Below are positions 11,005 through 23,400 of a stretch of 64,000 bases of DNA, piece after piece. The notes under the pieces were generated by a model that saw nothing but the letters and a program-made list of their open reading frames with translations, was not told the origin of the DNA and ran no database searches. Source of the stretch: Ptiloglossa arizonensis. Lineage: Eukaryota; Arthropoda; Insecta; Hymenoptera; Colletidae. A program made the translations under genes and the position numbers. Location of the stretch: NCBI RefSeq assembly GCF_051014685.1, contig NW_027478906.1:186001-250000 (forward strand), written 5' to 3'. The stretch's first letter is position 1. Each line of letters begins with the position of its first letter.

Positions 11005-13831
11005 TGGTCAATCCGTTCGCGAGATATGGCAGTTTGGAGGTAAGAAACGCTTGAGAAACTCAAAATTTTCGCCGTTCTGATGCTCGAAACGAATAACTAG
11101 AACGGCCTAGGGGAAAAGTGCGCAAACCGTTGTAATCGGGCGAGTTTCTACTTTCAAATGCAACAGAAATTATGCGGATTGATCAATCCGTTTGCGAGAT
11201 GTGGCAGTTTGGAGGTAAGAAACGCTTGAGAAACTCAAAATTTTCGCAGTTCTGATGCTCGAAACGAGTAACTAGTAAGGCCTAGGGGAAAGTACGCATA
11301 CCGTTGTAATCGGGCGAGTTTCTACTTTCAGATGCAACAGAAATTTTGCGGATTGGTCAATCCGTTCGCGAGATATGGCAGTTTGGAGGTAAGAAACGCT
11401 TGAGAAACTCAAAATTTTCGCAGTTCTGATGCTCGACGAAACGAGTAACTAGAACGGCCTAGGGGAAAATTACACATACCGTTGTAATCGGGCGAGTTTC
11501 TACTTTCAGATGCAACAGAAATTTGCGGATTGGTCAATCCGTTCGCGAGATATGGCAGTTTGGATGTAAGAAACGCTTGAGAAACTCAAAATTTTCGCAG
11601 TTCTGATGCTTCGAAACGAGTAACTAGTACGGCCTAGGGGAAAAGTACGCATACCGTTGTAATCGGCGAGTATTTACTTTTCAGATGCAACAGAAATTTG
11701 CGGTTTGGTCAATCCGTTCGCGAGATATGGCAGTTTGGATGTAAGAAACGCTGAGAAACTCAAAATTTTCGCAGTTCTGATGCTCGAAACGAGTAACTTG
11801 AACGGCCTAGGGGAAAACTACACCTACCGTTGTAATCGGGCGAGTTTCTACTTTCAGATGGCAACAGAAATTTTGCGGATTGGTCAATCCGTTTGCGAGA
11901 TGTGGCAGTTCTGGAGGTAAGAAACGCTTGAGAACTCAAATTTTCGCAGTTCTGATGCTCGAAACGAGTAACTAGGCGGCCTAGGGGAAAATTACACATA
12001 CGTTGTAATCGGGCGAGTTTCTACTTCAGATGCAACAGAAATTTTGCGAGTTGGTCAATCCGTTCGCGAGATATGGCAGTTTGGAGGTAAGAAACGCTTG
12101 AGAAACTCAAAATTTTCGCAGTTCTGATGCTCGAAACGAGTAACTAGGCGGCCTAGGGGAAAATTACACATACCGTTGTAATCGGGCGAGTTTCTACTTT
12201 CAGATGCAACAGAAATTTTGCGGATTGGTCAATCCGTTCGCGAGATATGGCAGTTTGGATGTAAGAAACGCTTGAGAAACTCAAAATTTTCGCAGTTCTG
12301 ATACTCGAAACGAGTAACTAGTACGGCCTAGGGGAAAGTACGCAAACCGTTGTAATCGGGCGAGTTTCTACTTTCAGATGCAACAGAAATTTTGCGGTTT
12401 GGTCAATCCGTTCGCGAGATATGGCAGTTTGGAGGTAAGAAACGCTTGAGAAACTCAAAATTTTCGCAGTTCTGATGCTCGAAACGAGTAACTTGAACGG
12501 CCTAGGGGAAAACTACACCTACCGTTGTAATGGGGCGAGTTTCTACTTTCAGATGCAACAGAAATTTTGCGGATTGGTCAATCCGTTTGCGAGATGTGGC
12601 AGTTTGGAGGTAAGAAACGCTTGAGAAACTCAAAATTTTCGCAGTTCTGATGCTCGAAACGAATAACTAGAACGGCCTAGGGGAAAAGTGCGCATACCGT
12701 TGTAATCGGGCGAGTTTCTACTTTCAGATGCAACAGAAATTTTGCGGATTGATCAATCCGTTCGCGAGATATGGCTGTTTGGATATAAGAAACGCTTGAG
12801 AAACTCAAAATTTTCGCAGTTCTGATGCTCGAAACGAGTAACTAGTACGGCCTAGGGGAAAGTACGCACACCGTTGTAATCGAGCGAGTTTCTACTTTCA
12901 GATGCAACAGAAATTTTGCGGATTGGTCAATCCGTTCTCGAGATATGGCAGTTTGGAGGTAAGAAACGCTTGAGAAACTCAAAATTTTCGCAGTTCTGAT
13001 GCTCGAAACGAGTAACTAGTATGGCCTAGGGGAAAGTACGCATACCGTTGTAATCGGTCGAGTTTCTACTTTCAGATGCAACAGAAATTTTGCGGATTGG
13101 TCAATCCGTTCGCGAGATATGGCAGTTTGGAGGTAAGAAACGCTTGAGAAACTCAAAATTTTCGCAGTTCCGATGCTCGAAACGAGTAACTTGAACGGCC
13201 TAGGGGAAAACTACACCTACCGTTGTAATCGGGCGAGTTTCTACTTTCAGATGCAACTGATATTTTGCGGATTGGTCACTCCGTTCGCGAGATATGGCAG
13301 TTTGGAAGTAAGAAACGCTTGAGAAACTCAAAATTTTCGCAGTTCTGATGCTCGAAACGAATAACTAGAACGACCTAGGGGAAAAGTGCGCATACCGTTG
13401 TAATCGGGCGAGTTTCTACTTTCAGAAGCAACAGAAACTTTGCGGATTGGTCAATCCGTTCGCGAGATATGGCAGTTTGGAGGTATGAAACGCTTGAGAA
13501 ACTCAAAATTTTCGCTGTTCTGATGCTCGAAATGAATAACTGGAACGGCCTAGGGGAAAACTACACATACCGTTGTAATCGGGCGAGTTTCTACTTTCAG
13601 ATGCAACAGAAATTTTGCGGATTGGTCAATCCGTTCGCGTGATATGGCAGTTTGGAGGTAAGAAACGCTTGAGAAACTCAAAATTTTCGCAGTTCTGATG
13701 CTCGAAACGAGTAACTAGTACGGCCTAGGGGAAAAGTACGCATACCGGTGTAATCGGGCGAGCTTCTACTTTCAGATGCAACAGAAATTTTGCCGATTGG
13801 TTAATCCGTTCGCGAGATATGGCAGTTTGGA
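11005..13831 (+). repeat. Long-range segment copy A (pairs with 17639-20465)
   Basis: Private variants place this ~2.83 kb in register with 17639-20465 at a constant offset of 6634 bp (38 monomers): ctttcaaatg at 11151 and 17785, and the rare ctgatatttt at 13257 and 19891. The left boundary is near 11005/17639. The right boundary is near 13832/20466, where this copy continues as ggatataagaaatgc and the other as ggaggtaagaaacgc. Copy A contains the abnormal indel-rich stretch described separately. The indels there sum to zero, so the offset is unchanged on either side. Confidence 0.85.
11428..12058 (+). repeat. Indel-rich stretch of satellite (probable consensus defect)
   Basis: Against the counterpart at about 18062-18692, this ~630 bp carries around a dozen separate length changes: a 3-base insertion (ctcgacgaaacg), single-base gains (gcttcgaaac, ggggaaaagtacgc, acttttcag, gatggcaac, cagttctgg) and losses (gaaatttgcgg twice, atcggcgag, acgctgagaa, gagaactcaaatttt with two, acatacgttg, ctacttcag), plus gcgagttgg for gcggattgg. 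By my count gains and losses cancel. Elsewhere in the window such indels are very rare and usually shared between copies. Plus- and minus-strand ORFs at 11705-11920 and 11760-11999 overlap this stretch and reflect its frameshifts; they are not genes. Confidence 0.85.
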
Positions 13832-16800
13832 TATAAGAAATGCTTGAGAAACTCAAAATTTTCGCAGTTCTGATGCTCAAAACGAGTAACTTGAACGGCC
13901 TAGGGGAAAACTACACCTACCGTTGTAATCGGGCGAGTTTCTACTTTCAGATGCAACAGAAATTTTGCGGATTGGTCAATCCGTTTGCGAGATGTGGCAG
14001 TTTGGAGGTAAGAAACGCTTGAGAAACTCAAAATTTTCGCAGTTCTGATGCTCGAAACGAATAACTAGAACGGCCTAGGGGAAAAGTGCGCATACCGTTG
14101 TAATCGGGCGAGTTTCTACTTTCAGATGCAACAGAAATTTTGCGGATTGATCAATCCGTTCGCGAGATATGGCAGTTTGGAGGTAAGAAACGCTTGAGAA
14201 ACTCAAAATTTTCGCAGTTCTGATGCTCGAAACGAGTAACTAGTATGGCCTAGGGGAAAGTACGCATACCGTTGTAATCGGGCGAGTTTCTACTTTCAGA
14301 TGCAACAGAAATTTTGCGGATTGGTCAATCCGTTCGCGAGATATGGCAGTTTGGAGGTAAGAAACGCTTGAGAAACTCAAAATTTTCGCAGTTCCGATGC
14401 TCGAAACGAGTAACTTGAACGGCCTAGGGGAAAACTACACCTACCGTTGTAATCGGGCGAGTTTCTACTTTCGGATGCAACAGAAATTTTGCGGATTGGT
14501 CAATCCGTTTGCGAGATGTGGCTGTTTGGAGGTAAGAAACGCTTGAGAAACTCAAAATTTTCGCAGTTCTGATGCTCGAAACGAATAACTAGAACGGCCT
14601 AGGGGAAAAGTACGCATACCGATGTAATCGGGCGAGTTTCTACTTTCAGATGCAACAGAAATTTTGCGGATTGGTCAATCCGTTCGCGAGATATGGCAGT
14701 TTGGAGGTAAGAAACGCTTGAGAAACTCAAAATTTTCGCAGTTCTGATGCTCGAAACGAGTAACTTGAACGGCCTAGGGGAAAACTACACCTACCGTTGT
14801 AATCGGGCGAGTTTCTACTTTCAGATGCAACAGAAATTTTGCGGATTGGTCTATCCGTTCGCGAGATATGGCTGTTTGGATATAAGAAACGCTTGAGAAA
14901 CTCAAAATTTTCGCAGTTCTGATGCTCGAAACGAGTAACTAGTACGGCCTAGGGGAAAGTACGCACACCGTTGTAATCGGGCGAGTTTCTACTTTCAGAT
15001 GCAACAGAAATTTTGCGGATTGGTCAATCCGTTCTCGAGATATGGCAGTTTGGAGGTAAGAAACGCTTGAGAAACTCAAAATTTTCGCAGTTCTGATGCT
15101 CGAAACGAGTAACTAGTATGGCCTAGGGGAAAGTACGCATACCGTTGTAATCGGGCGAGTTTCTACTTTCAGATGCAACAGAAATTTTGCGGATTGGTCA
15201 ATCCGTTCGCGAGATATGGCAGTTTGGAGGTAAGAAACGCTTGAGAAACTCAAAATTTTCGCAGTTCCGATGCTCGAAACGAGTAACTTGAACGGCCTAG
15301 GGGAAAACTACACCTACCGTTGTAATCGGGCGAGTTTCTACTTTCAGATGCAACAGAAATTTTGCGGATTGGTCAATCCGTTTGCGAGATGTGGCAGTTT
15401 GGAGGTAAGAAACGCTTGAGAAACTCAAAATTTTCGCAGTTCTGATGCTCGAAATGAATAACTGGAACGGCCTAGGGGAAAACTACACATACCGTTGTAA
15501 TCGGGCGAGTTTCTACTTTCAGATGCAACAGAAATTTTGCGGATTGGTCAATCCGTTCGCGAGATATGGCAGTTTGGAGGTAAGAAACGCTTGAGAAACT
15601 CAAAATTTTCGCCGTTCTGATGCTCGAAACGAATAACTAGAACGGCCTAGGGGAAAAGTGCGCAAACCGTTGTAATCGGGCGAGTTTCTACTTTCAGATG
15701 CAACAGAAATTATGCGGATTGATCAATCCGTTTGCGAGATGTGGCAGTTTGGAGGTAAGAAACGCTTGAGAAACTCAAAATTTTCGCAGTTCTGATGCTC
15801 GAAACGAATAACTAGAACGGCCTAGGGGAAAAGTGCGCATACCGTTGTAATCGGGCGAGTTTCTACTTTCAGATGCAACAGAAATTTTGCGGATTGATCA
15901 ATCCGTTCGCGAGATATGGCTGTTTGGATATAAGAAACGCTTGAGAAACTCAAAATTTTCGCAGTTCTGATGCTCGAAACGAGTAACTAGTACGGCCTAG
16001 GGGAAAGTACGCACACCGTTGTAATCGGGCGAGTTTCTACTTTCAGATGCAACAGAAATTTTGCGGATTGGTCAATGCGTTCTCGAGATATGGCAGTTTG
16101 GAGGTAAGAAACGCTTGAGAAACTCAAAATTTTCGCAGTTCTGATGCTCGAAACGAGTAACTAGTATGGCCTAGGGGAAAGTACGCATACCGTTGTAATC
16201 GGGCGAGTTTCTACTTTCAGATGCAACAGAAATTTTGCGGATTGGTCAATCCGTTCGCGAGATATGGCAGTTTGGAGGTAAGAAACGCTTGAGAAACTCA
16301 AAATTTTCGCAGTTCCGATGCTCGAAACGAGTAACTTGAACGGCCTAGGGGAAAACTACAACTACCGTTGTAATCGGGCGAGTTTCTACTTTCAGATGCA
16401 ACAGAAATTTTGCGGATTGGTCAATCCGTTTGCGAGATGTGGCAGTTTGGAGGTAAGAAACGCTTGAGAAACTCAAAATTTTCGCAGTTCTGATGCTCGA
16501 AATGAGTAACTAGTACGGCCTAGGGGAAAGTACGCATACCGTTGTAATCGGGCGAGTTTCTACTTTCAGATGCAACAGAAATTTTGCGGATTGGTCAATC
16601 CGTTCGCGAGATATGGCTGTTTGGAGGTAAGAAACGCTTGAGAAACTCAAAATTTTCGCAGTTCTGATGCTCGAAACGAGTAACTAGAACGGCCTAGGGG
16701 AAAATTACACATACCGTTGTAATCGGGCGAGTTTCTACTTTCAGATGCAACAGAAATTTTGCGGATTGGTCAATCCGTTCGCGAGATATGGCAGTTTGGA

Positions 16801-17638
16801 TGTAAGAAACGCTTGAGAAACTCAAAATTTTCGCAGTTCTGATGCTCGAAACGAGTAACTAGTACGGCCTAGGGGAAAGTACGCATACCGTTGTAATCGG
16901 GCGAGTATTTACTTTCAGATGCAACAGAAATTTTGCGGATTGATCAATCCGTTCGCGAGATATGGCTGTTTGGATATAAGAAACGCTTGAGAAACTCAAA
17001 ATTTTCGCAGTTCTGATGCTCGAAACGAGTAACTAGTACGGCCTAGGGGAAAGTACGCACACCGTTGTAATCGGGCGAGTTTCTACTTTCAGATGCAACA
17101 GAAATTTTGCGGATTGGTCAATCCGTTCTCGAGATATGGCAGTTTGGAGGTAAGAAACGCTTGAGAAACTCAAAATTTTCGCAGTTCTGATGCTCGAAAC
17201 GAGTAACTAGTATGGCCTAGGGGAAAGTACGCATACCGTTGTAATCGGGCGAGTTTCTACTTTCAGATGCAACAGAAATTTTGCGGATTGGTCAATCCGT
17301 TCGCGAGATATGGCAGTTTGGAGGTAAGAAACGCTTGAGAAACTCAAAATTTTCGCAGTTCCGATGCTCGAAACGAGTAACTTGAACGGCCTAGGGGAAA
17401 ACTACACCTACCGTTGTAATCGGGCGAGTTTCTACTTTCAGATGCAACAGAAATTTTGCGGATTGGTCAATCCGTTTGCGAGATGTGGCAGTTTGGAGGT
17501 AAGAAACGCTTGAGAAACTCAAAATTTTCGCAGTTCTGATGCTCGAAATGAATAACTGGAACCGCCTAGGGGAAAACTACACATACCGTTGTAATCGGGC
17601 GAGTTTCTACTTTCAGATGCAACAGAAGTTTTGCGGAT
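13832..17638 (+). repeat. Block with returning 6-monomer units and a 30-monomer-offset copy
   Basis: The CTCGAG marker monomers at 15023, 16071 and 17117 are spaced 1048 and 1046 bp, and the unit starting at 15023 follows the same six-subtype order as at 5941, 7863 and 9959. A 687-bp part, 14164-14850, is a copy of 8925-9611 (offset 5239 bp, 30 monomers), shown by the rare ttcggatgc at 14470 and 9231 and the gatgtggctg combination that follows both. The block therefore derives from the array at 5-11 kb by longer-range exchange. No gene lies here. Confidence 0.8.
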
Positions 17639-20465
17639 TGGTCAATCCGTTCGCGAGATATGGCAGTTTGGAGGTAAGAAACGCTTGAGAAACTCAAAAT
17701 TTTCGCCGTTCTGATGCTCGAAACGAATAACTAGAACGGCCTAGGGGAAAAGTGCGCAAACCGTTGTAATCGGGCGAGTTTCTACTTTCAAATGCAACAG
17801 AAATTATGCGGATTGATCAATCCGTTTGCGAGATGTGGCAGTTTGGAGGTAAGAAACGCTTGAGAAACTCAAAATTTTCGCAGTTCTGATGCTCGAAACG
17901 AGTAACTAGTACGGCCTAGGGGAAAGTACGCATACCGTTGTAATCGGGCGAGTTTCTACTTTCAGATGCAACAGAAATTTTGCGGATTGGTCAATCCGTT
18001 CGCGAGATATGGCAGTTTGGAGGTAAGAAACGCTTGAGAAACTCAAAATTTTCGCAGTTCTGATGCTCGAAACGAGTAACTAGAACGGCCTAGGGGAAAA
18101 TTACACATACCGTTGTAATCGGGCGAGTTTCTACTTTCAGATGCAACAGAAATTTTGCGGATTGGTCAATCCGTTCGCGAGATATGGCAGTTTGGATGTA
18201 AGAAACGCTTGAGAAACTCAAAATTTTCGCAGTTCTGATGCTCGAAACGAGTAACTAGTACGGCCTAGGGGAAAGTACGCATACCGTTGTAATCGGGCGA
18301 GTATTTACTTTCAGATGCAACAGAAATTTTGCGGTTTGGTCAATCCGTTCGCGAGATATGGCAGTTTGGAGGTAAGAAACGCTTGAGAAACTCAAAATTT
18401 TCGCAGTTCTGATGCTCGAAACGAGTAACTTGAACGGCCTAGGGGAAAACTACACCTACCGTTGTAATCGGGCGAGTTTCTACTTTCAGATGCAACAGAA
18501 ATTTTGCGGATTGGTCAATCCGTTTGCGAGATGTGGCAGTTTGGAGGTAAGAAACGCTTGAGAAACTCAAAATTTTCGCAGTTCTGATGCTCGAAACGAG
18601 TAACTAGGCGGCCTAGGGGAAAATTACACATACCGTTGTAATCGGGCGAGTTTCTACTTTCAGATGCAACAGAAATTTTGCGGATTGGTCAATCCGTTCG
18701 CGAGATATGGCAGTTTGGAGGTAAGAAACGCTTGAGAAACTCAAAATTTTCGCAGTTCTGATGCTCGAAACGAGTAACTAGGCGGCCTAGGGGAAAATTA
18801 CACATACCGTTGTAATCGGGCGAGTTTCTACTTTCAGATGCAACAGAAATTTTGCGGATTGGTCAATCCGTTCGCGAGATATGGCAGTTTGGATGTAAGA
18901 AACGCTTGAGAAACTCAAAATTTTCGCAGTTCTGATGCTCGAAACGAGTAACTAGTACGGCCTAGGGGAAAGTACGCAAACCGTTGTAATCGGGCGAGTT
19001 TCTACTTTCAGATGCAACAGAAATTTTGCGGTTTGGTCAATCCGTTCGCGAGATATGGCAGTTTGGAGGTAAGAAACGCTTGAGAAACTCAAAATTTTCG
19101 CAGTTCTGATGCTCGAAACGAGTAACTTGAACGGCCTAGGGGAAAACTACACCTACCGTTGTAATGGGGCGAGTTTCTACTTTCAGATGCAACAGAAATT
19201 TTGCGGATTGGTCAATCCGTTTGCGAGATGTGGCAGTTTGGAGGTAAGAAACGCTTGAGAAACTCAAAATTTTCGCAGTTCTGATGCTCGAAACGAATAA
19301 CTAGAACGGCCTAGGGGAAAAGTGCGCATACCGTTGTAATCGGGCGAGTTTCTACTTTCAGATGCAACAGAAATTTTGCGGATTGATCAATCCGTTCGCG
19401 AGATATGGCTGTTTGGATATAAGAAACGCTTGAGAAACTCAAAATTTTCGCAGTTCTGATGCTCGAAACGAGTAACTAGTACGGCCTAGGGGAAAGTACG
19501 CACACCGTTGTAATCGAGCGAGTTTCTACTTTCAGATGCAACAGAAATTTTGCGGATTGGTCAATCCGTTCTCGAGATATGGCAGTTTGGAGGTAAGAAA
19601 CGCTTGAGAAACTCAAAATTTTCGCAGATCTGATGCTCGAAACGAGTAACTAGTATGGCCTAGGGGAAAGTACGCATACCGTTGTAATCGGGCGAGTTTC
19701 TACTTTCAGATGCAACAGAAATTTTGCGGATTGGTCAATCCGTTCGCGAGATATGGCAGTTTGGAGGTAAGAAACGCTTGAGAAACTCAAAATTTTCGCA
19801 GTTCCGATGCTCGAAACGAGTAACTTGAACGGCCTAGGGGAAAACTACACCTACCGTTGTAATCGGGCGAGTTTCTACTTTCAGATGCAACTGATATTTT
19901 GCGGATTGGTCACTCCGTTCGCGAGATATGGCAGTTTGGAGGTAAGAAACGCTTGAGAAACTCAAAATTTTCGCAGTTCTGATGCTCGAAACGAATAACT
20001 AGAACGACCTAGGGGAAAAGTGCGCATACCGTTGTAATCGGGCGAGTTTCTACTTTCAGAAGCAACAGAAACTTTGCGGATTGGTCAATCCGTTCGCGAG
20101 ATATGGCAGTTTGGAGGTATGAAACGCTTGAGAAACTCAAAATTTTCGCTGTTCTGATGCTCGAAATGAATAACTGGAACGGCCTAGGGGAAAACTACAC
20201 ATACCGTTGTAATCGGGCGAGTTTCTACTTTCAGATGCAACAGAAATTTTGCGGATTGGTCAATCCGTTCGCGTGATATGGCAGTTTGGAGGTAAGAAAC
20301 GCTTGAGAAACTCAAAATTTTCGCAGTTCTGATGCTCGAAACGAGTAACTAGTACGGCCTAGGGGAAAAGTACGCATACCGGTGTAATCGGGCGAGCTTC
20401 TACTTTCAGATGCAACAGAAATTTTGCCGATTGGTTAATCCGTTCGCGAGATATGGCAGTTTGGA
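17639..20465 (+). repeat. Long-range segment copy B (pairs with 11005-13831)
   Basis: This is the clean partner of 11005-13831 at an offset of 6634 bp. It keeps regular 174-175 bp monomers throughout, including the stretch whose partner is riddled with indels. It shares the private gtatttacttt change (18301), gtaatggggcg (19164), ctgatatttt (19891), ggaggtatgaaa (20113) and accggtgtaat (20380) with copy A. A single gcagatctg change at 19626 is specific to this copy. Confidence 0.85.
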
Positions 20466-23400
20466 GGTAAGAAACGCTTGAGAAACTCAAAATTTTCGCA
20501 GTTCTGATGCTCGAAACGAATAACTAGAACGACCTAGGGGAAAAGTGCGCATACCGTTGTAATCGGGCGAGTTTCTACTTTCAGAAGCAACAGAAACTTT
20601 GCGGATTGGTCAATCCGTTCGCGAGATATGGCAGTTTGGAGGTAAGAAACGCTTGAGAAACTCAAAATTTTCGCTGTTCTGATGCTCGAAATGAATAACT
20701 GGAACGGCCTAGGGGAAAACTACACATACCGTTGTAATCGGGCGAGTTTCTACTTTCAGATGCAACAGAAATTTTGCGGATTGGTCAATCCGTTCGCGTG
20801 ATATGGCAGTTTGGAGGTAAGAAACGCTTGAGAAACTCAAAATTTTCGCAGTTCTGATGCTCGAAACGAGTAACTAGTACGGCCTAGGGGAAAAGTACGC
20901 ATACCGTTGTAATCGGGCGAGCTTCTACTTTCAGATGCAACAGAAATTTTGCGGATTGGTTAATCCGTTCGCGAGATATGGCAGTTTGGATATAAGAAAT
21001 GCTTGAGAAACTCAAAATTTTCGCAGTCTGATGCTCGAAACGAATAACTAGAACGGCCTAGGGGAAAAGTGCGCATACCGTTGTAATCGGGCGAGTTTCT
21101 ACTTTCAGATGCAACAGAAATTTTGCGGATTGGTCAATCCGTTCGCGAGATATGGCTGTTTGGAGATAAGAAACGCTTGAGAAACTCAAAATTTTCGCAG
21201 TTCTGATGCTCGGAACGAGTAACTAGAACGGCCTAGGGGAAAATTACACCTACCGTTGTAATCGGGCGAGTTTCTACTTTCAGATGCAACAGAAATTTTG
21301 CGGATTGGTCAATCCGTTCGCGAGATATGGCAGTTTGGATGTAAGAAACGCTTGAGAAACTCAAAATTTTCGCAGTTCTGATGCTCGAAACGAGTAACTA
21401 GTACGGCCTAGGGGAAAGTACGCAAACCGTTGTAATCGGGCGAGTTTCTACTTTCAGATGCAACAGAAATTTTGCGGTTTGGTCAATCCGTTCGCGAGAT
21501 ATTGCAGTTTGGAGGTAAGAAACGCTTGAGAAACTCAAAATTTTCGCAGTTCTGATGCTCGAAACGAGTAACTTGAACGGCCTAGGGGAAAACTACACCT
21601 ACCGTTGTAATCGGGCGAGTTTCTACTTTCAGATGCAACAGAAATTTTGCGGATTGGTCAATCCGTTTGCGAGATGTGGCAGTTTGGAGGTAAGAAACGC
21701 TTGAGAAACTCAAAATTTTCGCAGTTCTGATGCTCGAAACGAATAACTAGAACGGCCTAGGGGAAAAGTACGCATACCGATGTAATCGGGAGAGTTTCTA
21801 CTTTCAGATGCAACAGAAATTTTGCGGATTGGTCAATCCGTTCGCGAGATATGGCAGTTTGGATGTAAGAAACGCTTGAGAAACTCAAAATTTTCGCAGT
21901 TCTGATGCTCGTAACGAGTAACTAGTACGGCCTAGGGGAAAGTACGCAAACCGTTGTAATCGGGCGAGTTTCTAATTTCAGATGCAACAGAAATTTTGCG
22001 GTTTGGTCAATCCGTTCGCGAGATATGGCAGTTTGGAGGTAAGAAACGCTTGAGGAACTCAAAATTTTCGCAGTTCTGATGCTCGAAACGAGTAACTTGA
22101 ACGGCCTAGGGGAAAACTACACCTACCGTTGTAATCGGGCGAGTTTCTACTTTCAGATGCAACAGAAATTTTGCGGATTGGTCAATCCGTTTGCGAGATG
22201 TGGCAGTTTGGAGGTAAGAAACGCTTGAGAAACTCAAAATTTTCGCAGTTCTGATGCTCGAAACGAATAACTAGAACGGCCTAGGGGAAAAGTACGCATA
22301 CCGATGTAATCGGGCGAGTTTCTACTTTCAGATGCAACAGAAATTTTGCGGATTGGTCAATCCGTTCGCGAGATATGGCAGTTTGGAGGTAAGAAACGCT
22401 TGAGAAACTCAAAATTTTCGCAGTTCTGATGCTCGAAACGAGTAACTTGAACGGCCTAGGGGAAAACTACACCTACCGTTGTAATCGAGCGAGTTTCTAC
22501 TTTCAGATGCAACAGAAATTTTGCGGATTGGTCAATCCGTTTGCGAGATGTGGCAGTTTGGAGGTAAGAAACGCTTGAGAAACTCAAAATTTTCGCAGTT
22601 CTGATGCTCGAAATGAATAACTGGAACGGCCTAGGGGAAGACTGCACATACCGTTGTAATCGGGCGAGTTTCTACTTTCAGATGCAACAGAAATTTTGCG
22701 GATTGGTCAATCCGTTCGCGAGATATGGCAGTTTGGAGGTAAGAAACGCTCGAGAAACTCAAAATTTTCGCCGTTCTGATGCTCGAAACGAATAACTAGA
22801 ACGGCCTAGGGGAAAAGTGCGCAAACCGTTGTAATCGGGCGAGTTTCTACTTTCAGATGCAACAGAAATTATGCGGATTGATCAATCCGTTTGCGAGATG
22901 TGGCAGTTTGGAGGTAAGAAACGCTTGAGAAACTCAAAATTTTCGCAGTTCTGATGCTCGAAACGAATAACTAGAACGGCCTAGGGGAAAAGTGCGCATA
23001 CCGTTGTAATCGGGCGAGTTTCTACTTTCAGATGCAACAGAAATTTTGCGGATTGATCAATCCGTTCGCGAGATATGGCTGTTTGGATATAAGAAACGCT
23101 TGAGAAACTCAAAATTTTCGCAGTTCTGATGCTCGAAACGAGTAACTAGTACGGCCTAGGGGAAAGTACGCACACCGTTGTAATCGGGCGAGTTTCTACT
23201 TTCAGATGCAACAGAAATTTTGCGGATTGGTCAATCCGTTCTCGAGATATGGCAGTTTGGAGGTAAGAAACGCTTGAGAAACTCAAAATTTTCGCAGTTC
23301 TGATGCTCGAAACGAGTAACTAGTATGGCCTAGGGGAAAACTACACCTACCGTTGTAATCGGGCGAGTTTCTACTTTCAGATGCAACAGAAATTTTGCGG

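Noticed and set aside
11705..11999. Overlapping plus- and minus-strand ORFs of 71 and 79 codons
   Set aside because: They exist only because of the indel cluster that shifts frames; the clean partner copy at 18.3-18.7 kb shows ordinary monomers.
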